A DNA stretch of 64,000 bases from Scolanthus callimorphus (lineage: Eukaryota > Cnidaria > Anthozoa > Actiniaria > Edwardsiidae), in NCBI GenBank assembly GCA_033964015.1, contig CM066913.1:33617577-33681576 (forward strand), read 5' to 3'. Each line of letters starts with the position of its first letter. The stretch's first letter is position 1. The position numbers were made by a program, and so were the translations under genes. Under the pieces are notes generated by a model. It searched no databases and was not told where the DNA came from. It saw nothing but the letters and a program-made list of their open reading frames with translations. Below, in pieces: positions 50,903-61,424 of the stretch.

Positions 50903-52801
50903 CTAATAGAATTGAGAGGAAAAATAACTGAAACTGTTGGTGGTGTTGTCAAGTTTGCGTCAAGTGTGTGAATTCATGAATTCTTATGATATTTTAATAT
51001 CATAAGAATTCATGAATTCACACTTGACATCATAAGAATTCATGAATTCCTACTTGACGCAAACTTGACAACACCACCAACACTTTGAATGTTATAATAT
51101 TTATTTTAAACCATATTCATTGTTCTATGGGTAGCCAATGCAGTTCCTTTAGTGTCTGATACACTAAAGGAACTGTATTGGCTACCCATAGAACAATGAA
51201 TATGGTTTAAAATAAATATTATAACATTCAAGGCCCTAAATGATACAGCACCACCATATATTTAATATCTACTAGAATTTTACCGACCGGGTCGTGCCTT
51301 GCGGTCATTGAGCGATTATCTAGAACCTTTTTTTTTAACTTGAAGACCTCCCAGAGTTTGGGACAAGCTCCTGTTTGTTGCTAGGGCTTGTTCCAATGTA
51401 AGTAGTTTTAAGAAAGTAGAAAAGAATCACCTATTTAAGGTCGCTAATAATGTGTAACTTTTTATACTTTCTAACTATAAATGTTTACCTTTTCATTCCT
51501 TAAAAATTGTAACATTTTTGCAGTTTTTTTAATTTATTCTTTTTCATTCATTATTCATTATTTTTGTTATTGGTGCTGTTGTTGTTGTTGTTGTTTTATT
51601 TAATACAAATATTGTGAGGCGCACAGAAGAGCAATGTATAGTTATTAAGGAACTTTCTTACTGATGATACAGCCATTCCCCAGATTCTCTGCCACTGATA
51701 CATCAGTGATTCTTCTGCATGGAACCTACAACAAAAAATAATAAATTATTAATGAAGTGAGTCGAGAAATAATATTTCATATACTTCTCGAACTTTCGAT
51801 TGAGTAAAGCAAGGACACAGAGATGACTATGAGGATTGCATTTGAAACCCGCACAATTGCAGTAGATTACGAATTCAAAATGCAATGCGTTATGCAAGTT
51901 GCTTTTGCTTTTTTAAAATGTGACACTTTATTGCTTGGCTAGAGGACTGAGCAAATATTGGCAAACTTTTTGAAATATATGTTTCTACAATAGAGTGGTT
52001 TCCACAATCCCGTGAAACAAAGGAGTGTAATAGACTCCTTTGATTGCTTTGGGTGGTTATAATTGTCAATTTTTTCTCACTCGACCGAGTGCACGAGTGT
52101 ATGTTGTGCAGAATTACAAAAATATCCACCCAAAGGAATCATCAAATGATCTGAATCGGGTGGCAACAAGATGTAAACACCGTTAGCCGATTTGGTCTAG
52201 TCAAGGAGTATTACCCGTACAATGCCAAAGAGAACAGTTTAGTTAGAGCGTGATAAGTCTGATATGCTAAAGCGTGTTTCACGGAATTTTGTAAACCACC
52301 CTTTTCTAATGCTCGCTTTGGGTATATCCTGGTTTGAGAACAACTGAAATAAAGGGCTTCCTTTATACAGTTTCAATCCAGAAAAGGAAAGGAAAGAGCT
52401 TGGAAAGTGATTTGCGATTCTGTAATATCTCATGTTCGTGGTCTTTGCCTTCAATTACTCCCTACAAGCCAAGATGTAATTACCTTTTCATCCTTACGAC
52501 TGTAGTGATTATAAAGTTCACTTTCAACAATTGTCGCGTTTGGATGGGACGTATTTGCTGACAGCAACTGGCATTCGGTTCGTCCGCCGAATGATGCAGT
52601 GGTCGCGATATTAAACGATAAACAGTCATCTTTCATCAAACATGCCATAGCACAGTCCATGAAGTCCTTGACGTATGATGAAGCAATTACAGAAGCATTC
52701 AAAAACGAGTTTGTAAACTTTATAAATACATCGTCTTTGTTCTCAGCATTCGCTTTTTTGCTGACAATCGCAAATATACAAATAATGAGCACTTTACCCA
52801 T
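50307..52801 (-). CDS. Secreted or surface protein with PAN domain and CNTNAP-like fibrinogen-type C-terminus (whole locus)
   Basis: Three exons on the minus strand: 52801-52484, 51725-51662 and 50902-50307, with matching phases (0 then 1). A signal peptide (MGKVLIICIFAIVSKKANA) leads to a PAN/apple domain. A short linker follows, then a C-terminal fibrinogen-like region of the contactin-associated/neurexin-IV type: CREIKTAFPSS, VYCDMVTRDGVGVTVVSHNS, GVTLPQLRAITSLSSHCEQF, WREDSGVLTDRSKLPV, EEGYHTLGKLECY. Many such genes exist in anthozoans, often automatically named CNTNAP-like. The family usually has an EGF-like part between the domains; here only a linker with two Cys is present. The product is probably extracellular and adhesive or lectin-like; its ligand is unknown. 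Confidence 0.82.
50936..51081. repeat. Near-perfect palindrome 1
   Basis: GTTGGTGGTGTTGTCAAGTT, TGCGTCAAG pairs with its complement ending at 51081. The centre holds GAATTCATGAATTCTTATGA and complement, with one extra copy on the right. Confidence 0.9.
51085..51230. repeat. Near-perfect palindrome 2, containing a LINE fragment
   Basis: Arms of about 69 bp (TTGAATGTTATAATATTTAT ... and complement) around a GTCTGATAC centre. The right arm, read forward, continues as a LINE protein tail: LKELYWLPIEQ, then INIITFKALNDTAPPYI (to about 51330). Confidence 0.9.
51662..51725 (-). CDS. PAN/CNTNAP-like gene, exon 2
   Basis: 64 nt on the minus strand: acceptor TTTTTTGTTGTAG, phase 0 in, donor GTAAGA, phase 1 out. 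It codes VPCRRITDVSVAENLGNGCI, then I. Phase agreement with both neighbours supports it despite its size. Confidence 0.7.
52020..52205. mobile_element. MITE, family shared with 28283 and 43990
   Basis: Contains CTCACTCGACCGAGTGCACG framed by CCTTTGATTGCTTTGGGTGG and CCACCCAAAGGAATCATC, and ends GGTGGCAACAAGATGTAAAC, CGGTTAGCCGATTTGG. Confidence 0.72.
52484..52801 (-). CDS. PAN/CNTNAP-like gene, exon 1
   Basis: The start is placed at the Met of MGKVLIICIFAIVSKKANA, because this gives a clean signal peptide; an in-frame Met 20 codons upstream (52861) is the alternative. A PAN/apple domain follows: DFMDCAMACLMKDDCLSFNI, then TECQLLSANTSHPNATIVES. Donor GTAATT at 52483, phase 0. Confidence 0.8.
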
Positions 52802-53189
52802 TTTGTTTTTACAAAAATCCAGCGCCGAGAAACAGCGTCTATATTGCTTCGACGTTCTCATTTTCCAGTGGTGCTTGATGAGAACGCACCAGATGTTGAG
52901 GAATGTTACATTCTTCTACCATAACAATGACTAATATCATAAACAAAGTTCGTTATTAGATTCTGAGATATTTACTGCAAAATACCCACGATGGCGCCAG
53001 CTGAATAAAACAAAATATGATTCTAGCGGTGACCTCTCTCTTGTATAAAAAGGCAATTTCCGATTTGGGTTAACTCTCAGCCAAATAATTATCTTGTTTT
53101 TGCGATAAATGGGGGATGGGAGGGGGGATAAATGGGGGTCTGTTGTTCTGATATCTGCACACGGCACACCATACATGAAGCGCCACAAG

Positions 53190-53418
53190 ACATTTTTAGA
53201 GGTAAAATTATAACATCGTTAACTTAAATCACATGGGAAAAGCTGACCGAGCATTTCTCTGAGTAAACCCTTGTTGCTATGGATGCGATTTTAGCTGGTA
53301 ATAAAGCAATTCACGGTCCAATTTTCAAGTTATATCATTTATTCTAAAAACACCTCCTTTGGTACATTTGAAATATCCCGAACAGACGAGACTAATATAT
53401 CTAGAAATTACACCGTAT
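53190..53418. other. Intergenic, nothing recognised
   Basis: 5' flank of the minus-strand gene continues here. No ORF or repeat that I can name. Confidence 0.4.
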
Positions 53419-53642
53419 CAGGGCTTGAAATTGCTCCCGATACATGCGTAAATACGCCCAAAAAGTTTCCTTTTACGCCTAAATTTTTTGACTTAGTTTT
53501 AGGCGTAAAATAACGACTTTGTTTTCAGTTTCTACAGTGTTCTCCTCGTGGATTTATGCCTATGTTTTTCATGAATTACACCTATAATGTTGGTACAAGG
53601 CGTAAAATTACGACTATGATTTTTTCGTAATTTCGAGCCCTG
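53419..53642. mobile_element. MITE with CAGGGCTTGAAATT ends
   Basis: CAGGGCTTGAAATTGC at the left and GTAATTTCGAGCCCTG at the right are inverted; the inside repeats GGCGTAAAATTACGAC-like words. CAGGG ends are common in hAT-type MITEs. Confidence 0.7.
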
Positions 53643-53859
53643 CGTTTGGTAGTACAGACAGGTTTTTCAGGTTTTATTTACTTTATTTTTACATATAACA
53701 AAATAAATAGCCAGTTCCCGCAAATTGCTTAGCTAACGAGGCGGGCAGAGGGTTAACATAAAGTTACAATGATATAGGACAAAGAATTACAAAAATTACA
53801 AAGAAAAGAAAAGAAACGAAAAGAAAAGGAAAGTGTGGCTACTATACTGTTATTTTGTA

Positions 53860-54190
53860 AAGCTAATATATTTTGTTTGTTTTACTTTTTTGATAATTTA
53901 TCAATTAAACTTGATACATCAAGATAAGTATCCTCAGAGCGAAAGATATTCAATAAATATTCTTGAAGGATTGACGAGAATTTATATTTTGATGAAAACT
54001 GAATAAAATTGGGAATACTGTTCCACATTTTAGCGCCAATGCGTGAAAATGAATTTTTTAGATGATTGGTTCTAGAATGCTTAATGTAAAATTTCCCCAT
54101 CGCTGAGGATCTCGTATTGTAGCTATGTATTTGAGACGTGAGAGTGAATAGATTAGATATGTTTGCTTCATTATTGACAATATCGTGCAT
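53860..54190 (-). pseudogene. LINE reverse-transcriptase C-terminal fragment
   Basis: Minus strand: LFTLTSQIHSYNTRSSAMGK, NHLKNSFSRIGAKMWNSIPN and YKFSSILQEYLLNIF. HSYNTRS and the G-K-WNSIP pattern mark the end of CR1/L2-like LINE proteins. It starts at a Met near 54190 and is 5'-truncated. Confidence 0.68.
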
Positions 54191-55730
54191 TAGTATACAA
54201 ACAGATTAAAGTAGTGAAAGTGTAGAGGAAGGATGTTATAATGGATAAATAATGGTATTGCAAAATTATAAGTTTTTCAAGAATAGTCTTTGCTGCTTGT
54301 CCCCTACCCTGGGGACCAGAAGCTGAAACTCTGCCCTTTCGCGTTTGTGTTGTTTCTCGGGAAACTCAGAGCTGGCGTCAGCCTCTGGCCTGGAGGCGCG
54401 CAGTACGCGATTGTTGAGTTAATCCGTTCCGAGTCAGATCCTGACCCTGGCCTTCTGATTGTTAGTGGCATTAACAAATGCCCTGATTTGTCCCATACGC
54501 TCACGTGATCTAAAAAACAGTTTGATAGTAGCGGTTACTTGAGGAATATGTGACAAAATCGCTTCCGACGTTTATGAGTTGTTATTGCTTGAAATAGCTA
54601 TTGTTTGCGGCGAAATTGTTCTCTTGTTTATCCTAAGGACGGATATCCTAGCTGTTCTTTCGACAGTAAAAGAAAGTCCCTGATTTTTCAAGTCGTTCAA
54701 GACTTGTGTTCGCGACTGAGCGAGTAGTGTCGGTGGTTGTGGTAGCTACTCTTCCAAGCCAATTCTCCTGGTAATTTGTCCAATGATGTCGGTAATTTAA
54801 CGTCTCACATAACTGATCGAAACTGAGCTCCAACAAACGAGGGTGCAGGATACTTTGCGACCAATAGCCGAGGAGGCGATTACATCTGCAAATTCTACAT
54901 ACTACTCGTAGCGTATTTTACCGGCGTTCTTTTCATCGCCAACAAAAAATATCTCAGTACTATTAAAAAGTGTAGAAACTGTCGTAACTCGAACGTGGCG
55001 CAAAATCTAAATGTAAACACACTTTTTGACAGCTGTCACGACGAGGGCACGTGAAGGAAACCCGTTTTTCCCGACACGCTAATTGGATAACTGTCAACCG
55101 GGAATCGTACCAGACGCCGCTGCGCTCCTCGATTCCATACGAAATATAGGGCTGGCAAAGACTGATAAATTTTCATCAAAGCAGAGGTAGGAACAAGATG
55201 CGTAAGTCTAGAGAGAATGCCAATAGACATTCACAGACGTTGCTTAAGATCTGTGCCAACAATAATTATAGAAATCAGAATAATTTTGTATGGTCTACGC
55301 TAGAAGTTGAGGTATATTTTTGCAATAAAATACTCGTAACGAAACCAATTCATCAATTGACCAATCAGGGAACGAAGAAAGTACGACTTCCGTTTAGTCG
55401 AGACCCAAGAAACAAGAGCACTCGTGTTTTTGGTCGTTATTCATTCTGATTGGCTGAGTAAAGAAAGATCAGACACCTCGACCAAAACGAAGTCTGATTA
55501 ACAAATGTCCTCTGATTTCCGTGGTATGTCCGCTTTTTTGTTTGGTCTTTGATCTTTCAATTATTGCGCAAAACATAGGAATTCTCTGCTTCAGTGACCA
55601 CGAAACAAAGGCATTCAATGACCAAAGACCAATGACCAAAGCAACATTTTCTGAATTAGGTGTATACCCCGGAATGCCGTAATAAAGACGCAAAAATGTT
55701 GTCGACTCACGAGGCGCAGCCGAGTGGGTC
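54191..55730. other. Intergenic, LINE scrap only
   Basis: The minus-strand frame at 55036-55230 begins IGILSRLTHLVPTSALMKIY, QSL, resembling a LINE RT thumb segment, then drifts out of frame. Otherwise no gene recognised. Confidence 0.4.
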
Positions 55731-56100
55731 CGCAGTACATTTTGACCACTTTATTACGTCATTCCGTGGTATATAAGAGGACATGTCACGGAAAAACAGA
55801 GGACATTTTTTATACCACAACAAAATGGAAAAATGAATACCAAAACGGCGTGCGCGCAGCCAAACGGTGTTTTCCTCGGTTCTTTTATTATGATGTGGAC
55901 TCACGAGGGAGGCGCAGACGAGTGCGTCCGCAGTGCATTTTGAACACTTTCTTACGTCATTCCGTGGTATAAAGAGGACATGTCACGGAAAAACAGCGGG
56001 CATTTGTTTTATACCACAACAAAATGGCAAAAATAAATACCAAAACAGCGCGCGCGCACCCTACGGTGTTTTCCTTGGTTCTTTTAAGCGCGCGTTGATG
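55731..56100 (+). repeat. Two tandem 5' units of the LINE (about 200 bp each)
   Basis: Unit 1 (55731-55905) and unit 2 (55928-56100) share GTCCGCAGT, TTTTGA.CACTTT.TTACGT, CATTCCGTGGTATA.AAGAGG, ACATGTCACGGAAAAACAG and ACCACAACAAAATGG. A TATA-like box (GGTATATAAGAGG or GGTATAAAGAGG) is in each. Position directly before the LINE ORF suggests promoter monomers. Confidence 0.65.
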
Positions 56101-56136
56101 ACGGCGCGTTTACGTGGTATATGCCTTTCTGTTCCC

Positions 56137-57960
56137 ATGCCTAAAATCAAAAGACAAAATTGCCCTATTTTATATTACAACAACAGTTGTGCAGCTTTTC
56201 ACCTTCCCCTTGTTGGAGACCTGGTATTCAAACTGAACCCAGGTCCCGAGGGCCAGGCTATCGAAACCAGAGTCTCTGTGCGCCCAAGTCGAGTTCGCAG
56301 CTCCATATCAGCCCCAATACGGAATGTAAACAACTTGACCAAAATCCAGCGGTCACCCTTGACGGTGTTCTACCAGCGCCACTTGGTGTTACCTAATGTA
56401 CATCCTGGTGAGCTATGCTCTCAACCAGTTGAAGCCACTAATCCTCACCAGCTTGTCAAGGACCATAGCAATGGCGGCAATGGGACTATCCCTGTGTTGA
56501 TCAGTAATTACAGGCCAAGACAATCGTCTTTGGTACCCACCCGAAATCAAGACAATCTTACCATCATAAAAACTATTCCGCAGTTGAATCATCCCACCTC
56601 ATCCCTTGGATTCCGTATGTCCTTATTGAATGTAAGATCAGTAAGGAAGAAAAAGGCTTTAATTGTGAAGGATTTCACTGTTGATAATGATTTGGATGTG
56701 CTAATAATAACTGAAACATGGCTGAGACCAGGGTCAGCTGACTCTGTTTCTGTGGGTACCCTGTGTCCTACTGGCTATCGTTTTCTGCATGTCCCCCGCA
56801 TCAGCTTCACCTTTGGCGGGGGTATTGGATTCCTATATAAGGAATCCCTTGTGGTTAACTCGAATGTGTGTGAATTGTTTGAAACATTTGAGTTGATGGA
56901 TATCTCTCTCAGGAGTATTCAAACTGTACGAATCCTGTGTATCTATCGCCCTCCTGACGAAAGCACTTATGCTCTTTTCTTTGAGGAGTTCACACGGTTA
57001 TTGGAGCGAACCCTTGCTCAATGGACCGGCAACTTGATCATAGCTGGTGATTTTAACTTTCATATGGATGACCTCCAGAACAGTTATGCAAGGCGTTTTG
57101 CTGAAATTTTAGATGCTTTTGGGCTTCAGCAGCATGTCACAGGACCTACTCACAAAAAAGGACACACCCTTGATCTTGTAATAACTAGAGCAGGGGAATC
57201 CTTAATCAGGCATATTGAGGTGAGAAATCCAAATATTGCTGACCATTTTGCTGTGCACTGTCAGCTGCAACTTGAAAAACCACATTTTCTTAGAAAGAAA
57301 GTAAACTTTCGCAAACTTCGGTCTATCAACATGGAATCTTTTCGTGAGGATATTTGTAACTCCAGCCTTCTTTCTGATGATAAGGGACTCGCGGATCTGG
57401 ACACACTTGTTGTAGAGTATGAAAACGTTCTCTCTTCCACCCTTGACAAACATGCTCCTGTAAAGGAACGGTTAATAATTGCACGCCCAAAAGCACCCTG
57501 GTATAACCAAGAGGTGGCGGCTGCTAAGAACGAAAGAAGGAAACTTGAGCGGAAATGGCGCGTGACTAAACTTGAGATTGATCGGGATTGTTTCGTAAAC
57601 CAATGTTCTGTAGTAAATAACATGATTTATGAAGCAAAAACAGCTTTCTATAAAGAGATCATAAATGAACACTCTGGTGATCAAAAGACACTTTTCTGCA
57701 CTGTGAATAAGCTGCTACAAAAGAAATCCACTAAGCGCTATCCACCTGCGCCTGACACCGTTTCACTTGCAAATTCTTTTGCTGACTTCTTTGACTCCAA
57801 AATTCAGAAGATTCACTCTGAGCTTTATGTTAAAGGAAATGCTACTCCTTCTGATCCAGGTGGCCCTTATGGCTCTACAGATGATTGTATACACGTTTTT
57901 TCTAACTTTGAAACGGTCAGTGACGATGAAGTTAAAAAATCTCTCAAAGTCTGCGCTTAA
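56137..57960 (+). pseudogene. CR1/L2-like LINE protein, N-terminal and endonuclease part (frameshifted from RT)
   Basis: The frame is open from 55933, but the likely start is the Met at 56137. Near residue 30 is GDLVFKLNPGP, like the NPGP-ending 2A motifs of this LINE group. The APE-type endonuclease runs from about 56610: SLLNVRSVRKKK, LIITETWLRPGS (catalytic Glu), LIIAGDFNFHMDD, HTLDLVITR and ADHFAVHC (His). After it comes a linker (WYNQEVAAAKNERRKLERKW). A one-base shift in an A-run near 57940 leads to a stop at 57958-57960, while the RT continues in the next frame. Confidence 0.88.
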
Positions 57961-59497
57961 ATCATGTAATCTCGATCCTCTTCCGGCTTCAGTGATGAAG
58001 AGCTGCACTGATGTTCTTCTGCCAACAATCTCGAAAATGGTCAACCGTTCGCTATTGGATGGCATTATGCCTGACCCTTTCAAATTGGCAGAGCTACAAC
58101 CATCCCTAAAGAAACATGATGCTGACCATGAACTCTTTAATAACTTTCGACCCATCTCAAACCTCAAAATGGTGTCTAAGGTGACTGAAAAAGCCGCGGC
58201 TGTACAACTTACCAACCATGTTGTCACACACCATCTTGATGAATGGTTCCAGTCTGCCTATAAGCTATGCCATTCTACTGAAACAGCATTAACCAGAGTA
58301 CAGAATGATATTCTTTTGGCGGTTGATGACAATAAGTCTGTTCTACTCCTACTGCTTGATTTATCTGCTGCTTTTGATACTGTGGACCACTCCATACTGA
58401 CCAAACGTCTTTCGAATCGTTTTGGGGTGAGAGGTAAAGCCCTCGCTTGGTTTGAATCTTACTTGCAGTCTCGCAAGTATTATGTCCAGGTTGAGGGAAG
58501 CAAATCATCCCTCCGGACTTTGACTTCTGGGGTACCTCAGGGCTCAGTCCTGGGTCCACTTCTTTATGTACTTTACACTGCACCCATATCTGACATTATC
58601 AAGGCCCATGGACTCCAGTATCATTTTTATGCTGACGATACCCAGCTATATGCAGCTTTCAAAACTGATTCTGAGGACGATGCCAATGCCACCAGACTGA
58701 GGGTAGAAAATTGTGTTAGAGCCATTGACAACTGGATGGTCAACAACAAATTAAAGCTGAATGATGACAAGACTGAGCTTCTTATTTTGAGTTCCAAATT
58801 TCGATCTCGATCTAATCTTAGTCAAGTTCAAGTTGGTACTGAGATCATCCAAGAAGTGCCCGCTGCACGTAATCTTGGGGTGGTATTTGATCGAATGCTC
58901 TGCTTCGAAGACCACATCAGCAACGTGTGCAAATCTGCACACTACCACCTCAGGAACATCAGCCAAATACGCAAATACCTTGATGATAGTTCTACTGAAA
59001 TGCTGATCCATGCATTTGTTTCCTCAAAGATTGATTACTGCAATGCGCTTTTAGTTGGTTTACCGAAATATCAAATTAACAGGCTACAATTTGTCTTAAA
59101 CACTGCAGCTCGAATCATCACATATACACGTAAATACGAGCATATCACTCCGGCACTTCTCAAGTTGCATTGGCTGCCTGTTTTCTATCGTATCCATTTT
59201 AAAATTTTACTTCTTACTTACAAAGCCCTCAATGGCCTAGCACCAACATATCTAATGGAGCTACTCCATAAACGCACCTATGCTCGTTCTTTGAGGTCCT
59301 CCACTCAAGATCTTTTAAGGGTGCCTAAATCTCGGACGGCTACCTACGGGGATAGGGCTTTTTCGATCGTTGCCCCTAAACTCTGGAATGAGCTCCCTCT
59401 TGATGTGCGGCACACAGTGGGGGTAAATGCCTTTAAAAGAAAACTGAAAACAATACTTTTTCGAAAGGCATATCCCCAACTGTCATATACTATTTAA
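57935..59497 (+). pseudogene. CR1/L2-like LINE reverse transcriptase part
   Basis: Continues the protein after the frameshift. Motifs: NFRPISNLKMVSKVTEKA, LLDLSAAFDTVDHSIL (first catalytic Asp), TSGVPQGSVLGPLLYVLY, HFYADDTQLY (YxDD) and LNDDKTELLIL, then the thumb and tail (FVSSKIDYCNALLVGLPKYQ, LLKLHWLPVFYRIHFKILLL, KLWNELPLDVR). The 3' region to about 59735 ends with GCGCTATATAAATGCACACT and a short ATT-type run. Only one frameshift separates this from an intact element. Confidence 0.9.
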
Positions 59498-59867
59498 TTT
59501 TTGACACATTTTAACCCTATTTGTTTTCCTTTCATATTTTATTGATTTTACTGATCTCTTATCCTTTTTAGTTTTATTTCACATATTATATTTTTATGCC
59601 AAGTATTTTGTATTATAAGATAGGTACATTTAAGTATTGTAATCTCACTTTAAGCTTTTTTAGTAATGTGAAGCGCTATGAGCAATTAGTGTAATAGCGC
59701 TATATAAATGCACACTATTACTATTATAATCAGAATTCGAGAAACACGCGCGTTGTGGTATAATTTACCATGATTTACTTTTGACAGTCCTCTGGAATCC
59801 TCTCTTATTGATAATAATTATTTACAAAAGTGTGTTTAAAGCGGCTGGGTGGCATGATATCATTTTA

Positions 59868-59888
59868 GGGGCCGACAATTTAACTCTT

Positions 59889-59927
<39 letters not shown>

Positions 59928-60092
59928 GGGGGTTTTTTTAAAAAAAATTTCCTGCACAGCAAAATGGTGACTAAAACCCTCTTTTCTTATTGGAAAAAAA
60001 ATTCTCACCGCATAACAGTGGTATAAAAAAAAATCTTGCACTGACCAAAAAAGCCCACCCCCCCCCCCCCTCAAAGTTAAATGGTTGGCCCC
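59868..60092. mobile_element. MITE with inverted ends and a long poly-G tract
   Basis: GGGGCCGACAATTTAACTCT and the complement of AAAGTTAAATGGTTGGCCCC are paired ends. A run of about 36 G (59891-59926) and a run of about 14 C (60058-60071) lie just inside them, so the whole can fold on itself. Confidence 0.75.
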
Positions 60093-61324
60093 TTAAAAGA
60101 GTGTTTTCTTGGTTAGTGATCATTTTCCATAATTTATTTCCCCAGTTTAGGATGTATTTTTTACAAGCATTATCCTGGTCTATATGACCCCACAAAACGT
60201 TTTTACAACCTACTCATGCAGAATCCTTTTACATTTTAAAACTTTGTTTTCATAGATCATGCTGAAATATAGCTGTTCGTAATTTTTAAGATCAATCAAT
60301 CAATCTTATTGTTACTGCTTAGGTAAAATTTTACACACACACACACTGTCTGCAAATAGCTTTAGCTAATCAGGACAGACAGTGTGAAAAAAAAACATTT
60401 ATATACACATGAATCTCTTGCACTTTAATTCCTGTAACTTGAACAAGATCGTAAAGCTTGTTTGCATAGCAGGCATGAATGTACTCGGCTTCTCCGTAAA
60501 ATGTTGAAATTCACTAACGAGAAAAGCTTTTACTCATGCGGGTATCATAAATAGAGCGGCCCCCACATTTCCAGACAATGTGTTAATGGTGAAGGCAGAC
60601 TATATGTAACCAAGAGTGGATTACAAGAGTTCCATATTTACTATGTACGCCCGAATCACAGTCAGCAAAGTGTTTATTTTTAGAACTAGGTTTCCCGCTA
60701 AAATTCGTCATCCACAGGGTTCCCACTTTCTCGCCACGCGAAGAGTTGTGAGATCCAGCCTAAAATTAATTCACAATCATTCGAAAAACCTTTAAAGTCG
60801 CAAAGATAAGTAGGACATTCTCTATTTTTTGGTGTTGGGTATACGATGAATTCAGGGGAATCAAGAGGGGATTCGAATACTTTCGCGAGCGAAATTCAAA
60901 TCTAAAAATAGACACTTTGCTGACTGTGATGGGACAAATACAGTACGAAAGATTCGAACTCTTGTTAATCTACTCTTGATGTAACATGAAACCGATTAGG
61001 GAAGTGAAGTCACTGACTGGACAATATCCTAAGTACCTAAGTATCCTAACTACTTACTTAAAATATACCTAATGCTCTTTGCTTTTCTTGATGCAACATA
61101 GTGTTCCTTGTGATAGTGTTAAGTTAATTTGTGTTGACGTATTCTTTGTTGTTCTAGTTTTCTTCCATGTCCTCGCGATTTAAAAATGACAATAAAGTAG
61201 CTGTGTTGTCCTTTTCAGTCCCTTTCGGTAGGCAAACTGATCCATCCAATACAGTTGTCAGTTAAAAAACCATTGAAAACTCGTTCGTATACGCTAGCCT
61301 CTCAAACGGTAGTGTAGCTATTGG
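60093..61324. other. Intergenic up to the sequence gap
   Basis: A short (CA)n and a CACACTGTCTG/CAGACAGTGTG hairpin at about 60340-60386. No gene recognised. Confidence 0.45.
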
Positions 61325-61424
61325 NNNNNNNNNNNNNNNNNNNNNNNNNNNNNNNNNNNNNNNNNNNNNNNNNNNNNNNNNNNNNNNNNNNNNNNNNNNN
61401 NNNNNNNNNNNNNNNNNNNNNNNN
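61325..61424. other. Assembly gap (100 N)
   Basis: Exactly 100 N, the usual placeholder of unknown true size. It cuts the 5' part of the Gypsy element. Confidence 0.98.

Noticed and set aside
52599..52934. 111-codon plus-strand ORF
   Set aside because: It is the antisense shadow of the PAN-domain exon (52801-52484).
59781..60026. ORF with a poly-Gly run
   Set aside because: It is produced by the poly-G tract of a MITE and is not a gene.
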